A DNA stretch of 64,000 nt, taken from positions 1 to 64,000 of the forward strand of contig QLUR01000001.1 in the NCBI GenBank assembly GCA_018725565.1. The letters are read 5' to 3'. The DNA is from Bacillota bacterium (GTDB lineage Bacteria; Bacillota; Dethiobacteria; Dethiobacterales; Dethiobacteraceae). The position numbers and the translations under genes were made by a program. The notes below the pieces were generated by a model. That model was not told the DNA's origin, made no database searches, and saw only the letters and a list, made by a program, of their open reading frames with translations. This document shows positions 53,641 to 62,581 of the stretch, one piece after another; position 1 is the stretch's first letter, and the number at the start of each line of letters is the position of its first letter.

Positions 53641-54807
53641 ATGAAAATCCCGGAAAGTGAACTGACGCGGCGACGTAATGTCCTGCAGGAAAAATTGCGT
53701 CAGGAGGAAGTGGACGGCGTGTTACTGGCGCAGCAAATGTCCATGTACTATTTTACCGGCACGATGCAATGCCAGTATGTTTACGTGCCGGCTCAAGGCG
53801 CCGCTCTGGCGCTGGTCCGCAGGAATATAGCCCGCGCACAGGCTGAAACTTCTGTAAGGCTAGTGCCGCTGGCTGGCTTTAACTCCTTGCCGTCATTGTT
53901 GGGAGAGGTCGGTCGTCTCGGGCTGGAACTGGATGTCCTGCCGGCCGCGCTGTATCTGCGGCTGGTCGCGGTGTTTCCCGACCGCAAAATCGTTGATGTT
54001 TCCAGGCCGGTCCGGGAGGTGAGACAGGTTAAGTCGGAATATGAACTGGACCTTTTGGCTGAAGCGGCCCGCATGGTGGATGAAATGAACCGCCGTGTGC
54101 CAGAGTTGCTGGTCGAAGGCAAAGAAGAAATTGTCCTGGCCAGCGAGGTGGAAGCGATTCTGCGGCGGCTGGGGCATCAGGGAGTGGCGAGAACGCGCGG
54201 CTTTAACCAGGAGATGTTTTACGGACATGTTTTAAGCGGTGAAAGCGGAGGGGTGGCCAGCTTCCTGGACAGTCCCACGGGCGGCAACGGGTTGTCTGCG
54301 GCGCAGCCGCAAAGTGCCGGCTGGAAGAAGTTGGCGGCTGGTGAACCAATCACTATTGATTACGCCGGAATTTATCAGGGCTATAAAGTGGACCAGACTC
54401 GCCTTTTTTCCATAGGGCCTTTGCCGGAGCTGCTGAACGACGCTTTTAGCACGGCTGTCGCAGTACAGGATAAAGTGTGCGCATTGCTGGTGCCGGGGAG
54501 AAGCGGGGCCGAGATATACGAAGCGGCGGCCGCTGTGGCAGACAAAGCCGGCTTGAGCAGGCATTTCATGGGTTATGGCGATACGCAAGTCAGATATGTA
54601 GGGCATGGGGTAGGTCTGGAGTATGATGAATTCCCTGTCCTGGCTAAAGGGTCCCCGCACCTGCTGGCCGAAAATTGTGTGGTGGCTGTGGAGCCTAAAT
54701 TTGTTTTTCCCGGGCTTGGCGTAGTCGGTCTTGAAAACACCTGGCTGGTCGCCGGGAACGGCGCGCGCAAAATTTCCCTGACGCCGGACGCCCCGGTGGT
54801 GGTGTAA
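53641..54807 (+). CDS. M24-family aminopeptidase (Xaa-Pro type), copy 2
   Basis: 388 residues, a paralogue of the gene at 46870. Metal ligands are in TIDYAGIYQGYKVDQTR, YVGHGVGLEYDEFP, VAVEPKF and GLENTWLV. The ATG at 53641 follows AAGGAGGAAGAG; an upstream frame start at 53602 lacks a ribosome site. It is divergent from folE and is followed by a hairpin at 54808-54839. Confidence 0.9.
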   Translation: MKIPESELTRRRNVLQEKLRQEEVDGVLLAQQMSMYYFTGTMQCQYVYVPAQGAALALVRRNIARAQAETSVRLVPLAGFNSLPSLLGEVGRLGLELDVLPAALYLRLVAVFPDRKIVDVSRPVREVRQVKSEYELDLLAEAARMVDEMNRRVPELLVEGKEEIVLASEVEAILRRLGHQGVARTRGFNQEMFYGHVLSGESGGVASFLDSPTGGNGLSAAQPQSAGWKKLAAGEPITIDYAGIYQGYKVDQTRLFSIGPLPELLNDAFSTAVAVQDKVCALLVPGRSGAEIYEAAAAVADKAGLSRHFMGYGDTQVRYVGHGVGLEYDEFPVLAKGSPHLLAENCVVAVEPKFVFPGLGVVGLENTWLVAGNGARKISLTPDAPVVV

Positions 54808-54839
54808 AGAGGCGGGGCTGATTGCACAGCCCCGCCTCT
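54808..54839. terminator. hairpin between convergent genes
   Basis: Perfect 12-bp GC-rich arms (54808-54819, 54828-54839) with an 8-nt loop, located between the M24 peptidase stop and the stop of the small minus-strand gene. There is no clear T-run on either side, so it may be a weak or Rho-assisted terminator. Confidence 0.7.
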
Positions 54840-54843
54840 TCCG

Positions 54844-55026
54844 CTACTTGCAGCGGTTGTCGCGCTTATCGGCGCTTTTTTTCCGGTCGGTCCCGGCCAG
54901 GGGTTCACTGGCGAATTCCACCGAGTCGGTTGGCTCGGAAATGTTGCAGTCCTTCGGGATTTTGCAGGCTTCCCTGGAGCTTTTCCGGCCAAAATCTTTG
55001 CCTTTGTCTTTGTCATCTTTGTTCAT
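54844..55026 (-). CDS. small charged protein of unknown function
   Basis: 60 residues, MNKDDKDKGKDFGRKSSREA at the N-terminus, rich in Lys, Asp and Arg, with three Cys (CKIPKDC, and a C-terminal NRCK). GGTGGTGA lies upstream of the ATG. It is likely disordered; I do not recognise it. The convergent hairpin at its 3' end supports real transcription. Confidence 0.4.
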   Translation of the reverse strand: MNKDDKDKGKDFGRKSSREACKIPKDCNISEPTDSVEFASEPLAGTDRKKSADKRDNRCK

Positions 55027-55128
55027 GCCTTTATCACCACCTTTTATTATAGTGGTGTTAGTTTTTGCGAGGTTCACAACGTTTATGTTATGTTATAGTA
55101 TAATAAAAAAACAGGGAGGCGTCAGGCA

Positions 55129-55845
55129 ATGACGGGACTCGAAAATCCGGAACTGTATTGGCGGTTGCTGCTGGCCGCAGTTCTCGGCGGGCTGGTGGGC
55201 TTTGAACGGGAAAGACATAACCGGCCGGCCGGTTTGCGTACACATATTTTGGTTTGCCTCGGCTCCACACTGGTGATGATTGTGTCTGTGGTTGGTTTCG
55301 GCGGCGAGCTGGGGGCAAGAGGCGACCAAGCCAGGATTGCCGCGCAGGTAGTCAGCGGAATCGGTTTTCTGGGCGCCGGGAGCATTCTGCGTCAGGGCAG
55401 CGCTATTCGCGGCCTGACTACGGCCGCCAGTCTGTGGGTGGTAGCGGCTGTCGGTTTGGCAGTTGGGATCGGCTTGTATATACCGGCGGTTTTTGCCACC
55501 GGACTGGTTTTGGGCAGCCTCTTTTTATTAACTGGGGTGGAGAAGCTGGCCGCCCGCAGTCGTTTTGGCAAACAACTCCGGCTGCGGGCCGTAGACCAGC
55601 CGGGTCTGCTTGGAAGAATCGGTGCGGTGCTGGGAGAACACGGCGTCAATATCAGCAATGTAACCTTGTCGGAAGTTAAGTACATGGAGGCTTACAAAGC
55701 CGAAACGGTGACAATTGGGCTCCAGGTCAGAGTGCCGGCCGGGTTTAATGCCGGCCGCCTGATGAAAGAGTTGCTGCAGTTGCCCGGCATGCTGGAAGTT
55801 TCCTGGGAAGGGACTGACCCCGGAGTTTGCTCCCTGCCCAGATAG
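55129..55845 (+). CDS. MgtC/SapB-family membrane protein with C-terminal ACT-like domain
   Basis: 238 residues. Four or five N-terminal spans carry the family motifs LGGLVGFERERHNRPAGLRT, then GIGFLGAGSIL and GLTTAASLW. The cytoplasmic C-terminal part (RAVDQPGLLGRIGAVLGEHGVNISNV) is ACT-like and may bind a small ligand. MgtC proteins influence Mg2+/phosphate homeostasis and ATP synthase in pathogens; a similar homeostatic role here is inferred. GGGAGGCG precedes the ATG. Confidence 0.88.
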   Translation: MTGLENPELYWRLLLAAVLGGLVGFERERHNRPAGLRTHILVCLGSTLVMIVSVVGFGGELGARGDQARIAAQVVSGIGFLGAGSILRQGSAIRGLTTAASLWVVAAVGLAVGIGLYIPAVFATGLVLGSLFLLTGVEKLAARSRFGKQLRLRAVDQPGLLGRIGAVLGEHGVNISNVTLSEVKYMEAYKAETVTIGLQVRVPAGFNAGRLMKELLQLPGMLEVSWEGTDPGVCSLPR

Positions 55846-55958
55846 TCGAGATTTTAAAAGCAGTTGTATCTATGGTGAGTAGTTGCGTTTATAGCCGGTT
55901 TAGGCGGCGCCGTAAGAGTTATACTATCCATGACGTCAAAAATCCATCCTGTCACCCG

Positions 55959-55988
55959 CATACGCAAAGTCTTCCGACGTTGCGTATG
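55959..55988. repeat. inverted repeat between mgtC-like gene and ctsR
   Basis: Perfect 9-bp arms CATACGCAA (55959-55967) and TTGCGTATG (55980-55988) with a 12-nt loop, in the 220-bp gap before the ctsR promoter. No T-run follows. It may be a weak terminator or an operator. Confidence 0.5.
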
Positions 55989-56028
55989 ACAACAGCCCGG
56001 TAATTTTCTGCAGGGGGTAAACAAGCTA

Positions 56029-56057
56029 TTGAAAAAAAAATGGAAAGAGTTTATAAT
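56029..56057 (+). promoter_or_regulatory. sigma-A promoter of the ctsR-clpC operon
   Basis: TTGAAA (56029-56034), a 17-bp spacer, and a perfect TATAAT (56052-56057). Transcription should start near 56063-56065, at or next to an ATG in the ctsR frame. Confidence 0.9.
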
Positions 56058-56065
56058 TAATCTAT

Positions 56066-56082
56066 GGTCAGAGAAGGTCAAA
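56066..56082 (+). promoter_or_regulatory. CtsR box (autoregulatory operator)
   Basis: GGTCAGA-GAA-GGTCAAA is a heptad direct repeat with 3-nt spacing, matching the CtsR consensus RGTCAAA-NAN-RGTCAAA except for one base. It sits just downstream of the promoter's -10, where CtsR binding would block initiation. Heat or disulfide stress releases CtsR. Confidence 0.88.
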
Positions 56083-56093
56083 TTACAACCCGT

Positions 56094-56561
56094 ATGAGCA
56101 ATATTGCCAGTAACATCGAAAACTATCTCAAGCACCTGCTGGAGACAGCTCCGGGTGCCGTCATCCTGTTGCAGCGCAAAGAACTTGCTGCCCTCTTTCA
56201 GTGTGTGCCATCACAGATTAATTATGTGTTGTCGACCCGCTTTATCCCGGAAAAGGGGTACCTGGTGGAAAGCAGGCGTGGCGGCGGCGGATTTTTGCGT
56301 ATCCGTAAACTGGAGTTAAGCAGGGAAAAGGCAGAGTGCCTGATGACCCTGCAGCGCGAGTTGAACCGGGAAGGACTTTCCCTGCGGGAGCTGTCCGGTG
56401 TTATCGGCCGGCTGGTAGACGCCGGGCTGGTAACCAGCCGCGAGGGGCGGATCATGCAGGAGGCAATCCGTCCCGCTATTTGCCTGGTGGGAGAAACGGC
56501 CGTGCATCGTTGCCGGGTGGCGGCACTGGCCGGTATGCTGGCAATTCTGTTCAGTGAGTAG
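56094..56561 (+). CDS. ctsR: heat-shock repressor CtsR
   Basis: About 155 residues starting MSNIASNIENYLKHLLE, the family N-terminus. The winged HTH (RKELAALFQCVPSQINYVLSTRF) and the glycine-rich wing (ESRRGGGGFLRI) are intact. It represses the clp/mcs operon by binding the CtsR box. The ATG at 56094 lacks a clear ribosome site; an in-frame ATG at 56064 coincides with the predicted transcription start, so leaderless translation is possible. The gene is first in the ctsR-mcsA-mcsB-clpC operon. Confidence 0.93.
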   Translation: MSNIASNIENYLKHLLETAPGAVILLQRKELAALFQCVPSQINYVLSTRFIPEKGYLVESRRGGGGFLRIRKLELSREKAECLMTLQRELNREGLSLRELSGVIGRLVDAGLVTSREGRIMQEAIRPAICLVGETAVHRCRVAALAGMLAILFSE

Positions 56562-56575
56562 TAAGGGGGAAAATC

Positions 56576-57109
56576 ATGCTTTGTCAGGAATGTCAAAAAC
56601 GGCCGGCGAACGTTCATCTCACACAAATTATCAATCAGGAGAAAAAAACCCGTCACCTCTGTGAACAGTGCGCACGGGAGAAAAGTGGCTTTACCTTTCA
56701 GGCTCAAAAGCCTTTTTCTATCCATAGCCTGTTGCCGGGGTTGCTGGAGACGGAAGCCATACCTGCCGGAACGGCGGAAACGGCCTGTAAAGTGCAGTGC
56801 GAACAGTGCGGCCTGACTTATGCTCAGTTTGTGAAGATCGGTCGTTTTGGCTGCGGCAGCTGCTACAACACTTTTAACAGCCGCCTGTGTTCCCTTTTTC
56901 GCCGTGTGCACGGAGCGTCCCTGCATGCCGGAAAGGTGCCGGCGCGGGCCGGGATTTTGTTTAAAATTAAGCGCGGTATCGGGGAACAGCGTCGCCAGCT
57001 GCAAATTCATGTGAACCGGGAAGAATTTGAACAGGCTGCTGTGGTGCGTGACCGTATCCGCCGGTTGGAGCAGGAATTAGCCGGAGGAGGCCAGGACAGT
57101 GGACCTTGA
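56576..57109 (+). CDS. mcsA: McsA, activator of the McsB arginine kinase
   Basis: 177 residues. Four CxxC pairs form zinc sites (LCQECQ, LCEQCA, QCEQCG and GCGSCY) and a C-terminal UVR motif (REEFEQAAVVRDRIRRLEQEL) mediates ClpC/McsB contact. It activates McsB and helps modulate CtsR under thiol stress. GGGGG lies upstream of the ATG; its end overlaps mcsB by 11 bp. Confidence 0.93.
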   Translation: MLCQECQKRPANVHLTQIINQEKKTRHLCEQCAREKSGFTFQAQKPFSIHSLLPGLLETEAIPAGTAETACKVQCEQCGLTYAQFVKIGRFGCGSCYNTFNSRLCSLFRRVHGASLHAGKVPARAGILFKIKRGIGEQRRQLQIHVNREEFEQAAVVRDRIRRLEQELAGGGQDSGP

Positions 57110-58151
57110 ACAATTCACTTGTGGCCGCAGGAGCAAATGGCTGACCGAATCGGGTCCGGACGGTGAAATTGTGCTGAGCAGCCGTGTGCGTCTGGCCCGC
57201 AACCTGCGCGACCTGCCGTTTCCTTTCCTTGCTAACGACAGCCAGACGGAGGAGGTATTGCGGCAGGTTGGCGATGTTTGTCGGAAACATCCGGAATCTT
57301 TTGCTGCTTTCAGTTTTATGCCGCTAAAAGAGATACCGGCGCCGCTGAGGCAGGTTTTGGTGGAAGAACGCCTCATCAGTCCGCTGCTGATCAGAGAGGC
57401 GCGCAATTCAGCACTGTTGCTGCATACTGCTGACGACATCAGCATTATGGTTAACGAGGAAGACCACCTGCGTCTGCAATGCCTGCTGCCCGGGCTTCAG
57501 CTGGAAAAGGCCCTGCAGGAGGCTGGTAAATATGATGACCTGCTGGAGCAGGAACTGGATTTTGCCTTTCATGAGGAATGGGGATACCTGACCGCTTGCC
57601 CTACTAATGTGGGAACAGGGTTGCGCGCTTCGGTAATGGTTCACCTGCCCGGTCTGGTCCTGACCGGACAGCTGGGCAGGGTGTTGTCGGCTGTTACCCA
57701 GGTAGGCCTGACTGTACGCGGGTTGCATGGGGAAGGTTCGGAAATGGGGGGCAACCTGGTGCAAATTTCCAACCAGGTCACGCTTGGCCAAAGCGAGGAG
57801 GAAATCGTCCGCAACCTGCATGTCGTGACCAGGCAGATACTGGAGCAGGAGATGCAGGCACGCCGGTTGCTGTTGAACGAGGGAGAAGATTTTATCGCTG
57901 ACCGGGTTAACAGGGCTTTGGGTTTGCTGCGGCATGCTCGGCTGTTGTCGGCCGGGGAAGCGTTCCAGCATTTGTCTGATGTGAAACTGGGGGTAGACCT
58001 GGGACTGCTTGACAGCGTGCCGCCCCAGGTCCAAAAAGAACTGATGGTGATTCAGAGCCCGGCCTGCCTGCAACTGGCAGCCGGGAAGGAGCTGACTGAG
58101 CTGGAATGCAACCGGGAACGGTCGCGGATTATCAGGCAGCATTTACAGTAA
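57099..58151 (+). CDS. mcsB: protein arginine kinase McsB
   Basis: 350 residues homologous to phosphagen kinases. It starts with GTG, GGAGGAGG eight nt upstream. [17 protein letters not shown], the LPGL and [19 protein letters not shown] loops are visible. McsB phosphorylates arginines on client proteins, tagging them for ClpC-ClpP degradation. The C-terminal region ([21 protein letters not shown]) includes the phosphoarginine-binding part. It overlaps mcsA and lies 28 bp before clpC. Confidence 0.95.
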   Translation: MDLEQFTCGRRSKWLTESGPDGEIVLSSRVRLARNLRDLPFPFLANDSQTEEVLRQVGDVCRKHPESFAAFSFMPLKEIPAPLRQVLVEERLISPLLIREARNSALLLHTADDISIMVNEEDHLRLQCLLPGLQLEKALQEAGKYDDLLEQELDFAFHEEWGYLTACPTNVGTGLRASVMVHLPGLVLTGQLGRVLSAVTQVGLTVRGLHGEGSEMGGNLVQISNQVTLGQSEEEIVRNLHVVTRQILEQEMQARRLLLNEGEDFIADRVNRALGLLRHARLLSAGEAFQHLSDVKLGVDLGLLDSVPPQVQKELMVIQSPACLQLAAGKELTELECNRERSRIIRQHLQ

Positions 58152-58179
58152 ATCAGCAAAAACGTGGAGGGAGTATTCA

Positions 58180-60627
58180 ATGTTTATGTTCGGCAGGTTT
58201 ACGGAAAGAGCGCAAAAAGTCCTGGTGCTTGCCCAGGATGAGGCCAAGCGTTTTCACCATAATTTTATCGGTACTGAACACATCCTGCTCGGTTTGACCA
58301 GGGAAGGGGAGGGTATCGCTGCCAAGGTGCTGCAGTCGCTGGGTGTGGAGCCAGGCAGAGCAAGGCAGGAAATCGAGAAACTGATCGGCAAAGGCGACCA
58401 GCGCTCCGCCTCCCAGAGTATCAACTACACGCCGCGTGCCAAAAAGGTCATTGAGTTGGCGATAGAAGAAGGGCTGAATCTTGGTCATAACTATGTCGGC
58501 ACGGAACATTTGCTGCTTGGTTTAATCAGGGAGGGAGAAGGAATTGCCGCACAGGTGCTGCATAACCTGGATGTCGACCTGTTTAAGGCACGCAAATCCG
58601 TCCTGGCGCTGCTTGGCGGCAGTGACGAACCGGTTCCGGCCGAAACAGGCAAAACAACGCCGCAGACGCCAACGGTGGACCAGTTTGGCCGTGATTTAAC
58701 CAAATTGGCACGGGAGGGGCGGCTGGATCCCGTAATCGGCCGGGAACTGGAAATTGAGCGTGTCATCCAGGTGCTGTCCAGGCGGACTAAAAACAACCCC
58801 TGTCTGATCGGTGAGCCCGGCGTGGGCAAGACGGCTATCGCTGAAGGACTGGCACAGAGGATCATCGAGGGCAACGTGCCGGAAACGCTGAAAGATAAAC
58901 GCCTTGTCACGCTGGAACTGGCCGCCGTGGTGGCCGGTACCAAGTATCGCGGTGAGTTCGAGGAGCGACTGCGCAAGCTGATGGAGGAACTGCGCAGCGC
59001 CGGCAACGTGATTGTTTTTATTGACGAACTGCACACCATTATCGGTGCCGGCGCCGCCGAGGGAGCGATAGACGCTTCCAACATTTTAAAGCCGGCGCTA
59101 GCGCGCGGGGAAATGCAGACGATCGGTGCTACCACCCTGGTCGAGTATCGAAAGCATATTGAGCGCGATCCTGCCCTGGAGAGGCGTTTTCAGCCCATTA
59201 CCGTGGGCGAGCCGACCAGAGAAGAGTCCCTGGCTATCCTGAAGGGGCTGCGTGACCGCTACGAAGCGCACCATCGGGTAAAAATAACCGATGAAGCGCT
59301 TGCTGCCGCGGTTACCCTGGCTGACCGCTACATCACAGATCGCTTTCTGCCGGATAAGGCCATTGACCTGATTGATGAGGCGGCTTCGAGGGTAAGGCTT
59401 AAAGCGCACACGGCGCCGCCCGATCTGAAGGCACTGGAGGAAAGGCTGGAAGCGTTGCTCAACGAAAAAGAAGCGGCCATCCGCGGGCAGGAGTTTGAAG
59501 CCGCGGCCAAACTGCGCGACAGAGAGCAGCAGCTGAAAGAAGAACTGCAAAGCCTGAAAAAAGTCTGGGATCAGCGGAAAGTAACTGATGAAACCGCCGT
59601 AATCGCAGACGACATTGCCCAGATTGTAGCGGCCTGGACAGGTGTTCCGGTCAGAAGGCTGGCCGAGGAAGAAAGCGAACGCCTGCTGAGGATGGAGACG
59701 ATTCTGCACCAGCGGGTGATCGGTCAGGATGAAGCGGTCAAAGCCGTAGCCAGGGCCGTCCGGCGTGCCCGGGCGGGCCTGAAAGATCCTAAACGGCCTA
59801 TAGGTTCATTTATCTTTCTGGGTCCTACCGGCGTGGGCAAGACTGAGTTGGCGCGGGCCTTGGCCGAAAGCTTGTTTGGGGACGAAAACGCCATGGTGCG
59901 GCTGGATATGTCCGAATATATGGAGAAGCATACGACCGCCCGCCTGATCGGCGCGCCTCCAGGTTACATCGGCTACGATGAGGGTGGACAGCTGACGGAA
60001 AAAGTCCGTCGCAAGCCTTATTCAGTGGTATTGTTTGATGAGATAGAAAAAGCTCATCCCGAGGTATTCAACGTCCTGCTGCAGGTACTGGAGGACGGGC
60101 GGCTTACCGACGGCAAGGGACGGGTGGTGGACTTCCGCAATACGGTAATTATCATGACCTCCAACGTCGGAGTGTCACATCTGAAAAAACAGGGGGCCAT
60201 GGGGTTCCGTCCGGATGACCGGAAGCGGAAATATGAAGATATGAAGCTGGAACTGATGGACGAGCTGAAACGTACTTTTCGCCCTGAGTTCCTGAACCGG
60301 GTCGATGAAGTCATTGTTTTTCATGCTCTTGCTGAGGAGCATCTGGCTGAAATAGTCGAACTGATGCTGCGGGAACTGACCGGACGACTGGCCGATTATT
60401 CCCTGCGGCTGGAGGTGACCGGCGAGGCCAAGACCTTGCTGGCCAGGGAAGGCTTCGACCCGGTTTATGGTGCGAGACCCTTGCGCCGGGTGATCCAGAA
60501 ACGGTTAGAAGACGAAATTTCCGAAAGGTTGCTGAGAGGGGTGTTCACTGCCGGCGACTCGGTTACTGTTGGTGTGAGCGAAACTCAACTGACGATTGAA
60601 AAAGGAGAGTTCTCCAGCGCAGAATAG
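58180..60627 (+). CDS. clpC: ATP-dependent Clp protease ATPase subunit ClpC
   Basis: 815 residues. Clp-N repeats (1-145), AAA-1 with Walker [10 protein letters not shown], a middle domain with a UVR-like segment ([22 protein letters not shown]), AAA-2 with GPTGVGKTE, and the D2-small C-terminal domain. It unfolds proteins for ClpP, working with McsB-tagged substrates. The ATG follows GGAGGGAG. Terminator-like hairpin follows at 60629-60660. Confidence 0.97.
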   Translation: MFMFGRFTERAQKVLVLAQDEAKRFHHNFIGTEHILLGLTREGEGIAAKVLQSLGVEPGRARQEIEKLIGKGDQRSASQSINYTPRAKKVIELAIEEGLNLGHNYVGTEHLLLGLIREGEGIAAQVLHNLDVDLFKARKSVLALLGGSDEPVPAETGKTTPQTPTVDQFGRDLTKLAREGRLDPVIGRELEIERVIQVLSRRTKNNPCLIGEPGVGKTAIAEGLAQRIIEGNVPETLKDKRLVTLELAAVVAGTKYRGEFEERLRKLMEELRSAGNVIVFIDELHTIIGAGAAEGAIDASNILKPALARGEMQTIGATTLVEYRKHIERDPALERRFQPITVGEPTREESLAILKGLRDRYEAHHRVKITDEALAAAVTLADRYITDRFLPDKAIDLIDEAASRVRLKAHTAPPDLKALEERLEALLNEKEAAIRGQEFEAAAKLRDREQQLKEELQSLKKVWDQRKVTDETAVIADDIAQIVAAWTGVPVRRLAEEESERLLRMETILHQRVIGQDEAVKAVARAVRRARAGLKDPKRPIGSFIFLGPTGVGKTELARALAESLFGDENAMVRLDMSEYMEKHTTARLIGAPPGYIGYDEGGQLTEKVRRKPYSVVLFDEIEKAHPEVFNVLLQVLEDGRLTDGKGRVVDFRNTVIIMTSNVGVSHLKKQGAMGFRPDDRKRKYEDMKLELMDELKRTFRPEFLNRVDEVIVFHALAEEHLAEIVELMLRELTGRLADYSLRLEVTGEAKTLLAREGFDPVYGARPLRRVIQKRLEDEISERLLRGVFTAGDSVTVGVSETQLTIEKGEFSSAE

Positions 60628-60628
60628 A

Positions 60629-60660
60629 ACAACAGAGCCCGGTTTTCCGGGCTCTGTTGT
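60629..60660 (+). terminator. hairpin terminator after clpC
   Basis: Perfect 14-bp arms (60629-60642, 60647-60660) with a TTTT loop, 2 nt after the clpC stop. No T-run follows, but the stem is long and GC-rich. Confidence 0.78.
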
Positions 60661-60810
60661 CAGGATGAAGCTAAAAAATACCTTGTCCTAAAAATGCTAA
60701 TCGAAATAATTGAATTTGTTTTAAAAAAAAGGATTTCTAAGAGCATAGTCGAATATGAGTTATGGTCTCCATCCTGCAAGATGGGCGCAGGTATGTCAGG
60801 AGGTATTTTA

Positions 60811-61590
60811 TTGAAAATAGCGGTTTCCGGAAAGGGCGGTGTCGGCAAAACTACGGTAGCGGCCAACCTGGCAAAAGCATTTGCCGCCAGGGGTTACCGT
60901 GTTTACGCCGTAGACGCTGACCCTGACGTTAGTCTGGGCGCAGTGCTCGGTTTCTCGGCCGCCGAACTTGCCGGTCTGCGGCCGGTGATGGAAATGCAGG
61001 AGGTAATTGCTGAGCGAGCCGGTCAAGGCAGTGCTTTTTACACGCTTAATCCAAAAGTCGATGATTTGATTGACAGATTTTCCCTGCAGCGGGGCAATAT
61101 CCGTTTTTTGCGCATGGGCGCTGTCAAACAGGGCGGCAGCTCCTGTTATTGCCGGGAAAATTCCTTTTTGTATGCAGTGCTTGGCAACTTGCTGCTGGAC
61201 AGGAAAGATGTCGTCATCATGGATATGAGTGCCGGCATTGAACATTTAACGCGTGGAACGGCGCGCGGCGTGGACCTGATGATCATCGTGACCGAACCGA
61301 CGCAGGTGTCAGTACAGACGGCGCAGGTAGTAAAAAAACTGGCTGCCGACCTTGGTATAGGCAGGGTAAAATTTTTAGCTAACAAAGTGCGTACCGGCCG
61401 AGAGCGGGAATTTATTTCCGCCCGTCTTTCGGCTGCGGAGTTGCTTGGAGTAGTGCCGTTTAATGAGGAAATTCTGGACAATGCCATGGCTGACCAAAGC
61501 GGAGTGCTGGCTGACGCCGGAGGCATCCTGCCGGGTATGGACGCACTGACGGCTGAAATTATCGCGGAAGCGTCCCAGGCGCAACAATAA
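60811..61590 (+). CDS. cooC: CO dehydrogenase nickel-insertion ATPase (CooC/AcsF family)
   Basis: About 259 residues from the TTG at 60811 (AGGAGG seven nt upstream), which starts directly before the P-loop as in homologues; the longer frame to 60694 is rejected. The deviant Walker A is GKGGVGKTT (7-15) and the metal-site cysteines are C112-x-C114 (SCYC), the same numbering as in CooC1. It loads nickel into CODH/ACS using ATP. The next genes are acsE, acsD and cdhA, so it is the maturation factor of this operon. Confidence 0.92.
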   Translation: MKIAVSGKGGVGKTTVAANLAKAFAARGYRVYAVDADPDVSLGAVLGFSAAELAGLRPVMEMQEVIAERAGQGSAFYTLNPKVDDLIDRFSLQRGNIRFLRMGAVKQGGSSCYCRENSFLYAVLGNLLLDRKDVVIMDMSAGIEHLTRGTARGVDLMIIVTEPTQVSVQTAQVVKKLAADLGIGRVKFLANKVRTGREREFISARLSAAELLGVVPFNEEILDNAMADQSGVLADAGGILPGMDALTAEIIAEASQAQQ

Positions 61591-61682
61591 AATCTTAAGT
61601 GTTGGCCCCCGCGATCACAGGCAACAGTCGCGCTTAGCGCGAATGCAAGGCTGTAAGCAAAAAAGTAAAGGGAGGAAAAAGC

Positions 61683-62561
61683 ATGATTCTAATTGGGGAA
61701 AACATTCAGATTATCTCCAAGGCCGTTTCAGAAGCTCTTGCCGGCAGGCAGGCAGTTCCTTTGCAGGAACTGGCCAGCAAGCAGGCGGAGGCCGGTGTGC
61801 ACTGGATAGACTTAAACATCGGTCCGGCACGCAAAAACCCGACTGAAACGATGAGCTGGCTTGTCAATGCTATTCAGGAAGTAGTAGACCTGCCCCTGTC
61901 GCTTGACACCACCAATCCGGTGGCCATGGAGGCGGGGCTGGCCCTCTGCCGACGGAAGGCGCTGATAAATTCCGCTTCCGGTGCACAGGACAGCAAGGAA
62001 CGGATGCTGCCGCTGGCCGTAAAATTTAACTCCAATGTGGTCATTTCAGTGCTTAATGACGCCGGCATCCCCTCTGATGCCGCCGCCCGTGCCGAGTCTA
62101 TCATGGAAACAATCGAATATGCCAACAACCTTGGTATTTCCACGGAAGATATTTGGGTTGACCCGATTCTGATGCCGGTGGGAGTAGGCCAGCAGGATAT
62201 CCTGGAAGTGATAGAATTTGTCAGGATGCTGCCTGATATTGCGCCCGGCGTCAAGTCTACCATCGGCCTGTCCAACGTTTCCAACGGCGCGCCGCGTCAC
62301 TTGCGCCATATTCTGAACCAGGTGATGATGGTTATTCTGGAGCGGGCCGGCCTGTATTCAGCCATCGTGGACAGTTTCGACCAGGATCTGATTGACCTTA
62401 ACTCCGGCAAAAAGCAGGAAGTCATTGCTCTCATCCAAAAAGTAATGGACGGGGAAGACGTGGATGTGAGCGTTTTGTCAGCTGTCGAGAGAGATTATTA
62501 CAAGACTGCCAGGGTTATTATGGGGCGAGAGCTTTACTCTCCTTCCTGGCTGGAAATTTAA
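61683..62561 (+). CDS. acsE: methyltetrahydrofolate:corrinoid iron-sulfur protein methyltransferase
   Basis: 292 residues, a TIM-barrel pterin-binding protein. Pterin ligands known in the Moorella enzyme (D75, N96, D160) are found at the same positions: D75 in SLDTTNP, N96 in LINSASG and D160 in WVDPILMP; N198 probably matches Asn199. It carries the methyl group from methyl-THF to the corrinoid protein in the Wood-Ljungdahl methyl branch. The C-terminal extension of about 30 residues is longer than the 262-residue Moorella protein. GGAGG precedes the ATG. Confidence 0.95.
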   Translation: MILIGENIQIISKAVSEALAGRQAVPLQELASKQAEAGVHWIDLNIGPARKNPTETMSWLVNAIQEVVDLPLSLDTTNPVAMEAGLALCRRKALINSASGAQDSKERMLPLAVKFNSNVVISVLNDAGIPSDAAARAESIMETIEYANNLGISTEDIWVDPILMPVGVGQQDILEVIEFVRMLPDIAPGVKSTIGLSNVSNGAPRHLRHILNQVMMVILERAGLYSAIVDSFDQDLIDLNSGKKQEVIALIQKVMDGEDVDVSVLSAVERDYYKTARVIMGRELYSPSWLEI

Positions 62562-62581
62562 CTAAGGCAGGAGGCAGACAG

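Noticed and set aside
61620-61650. Short palindrome TCGCGC-TTA-GCGCGA before acsE as a terminator
   Set aside because: Only six base pairs with no T-run, inside what looks like a continuous operon.
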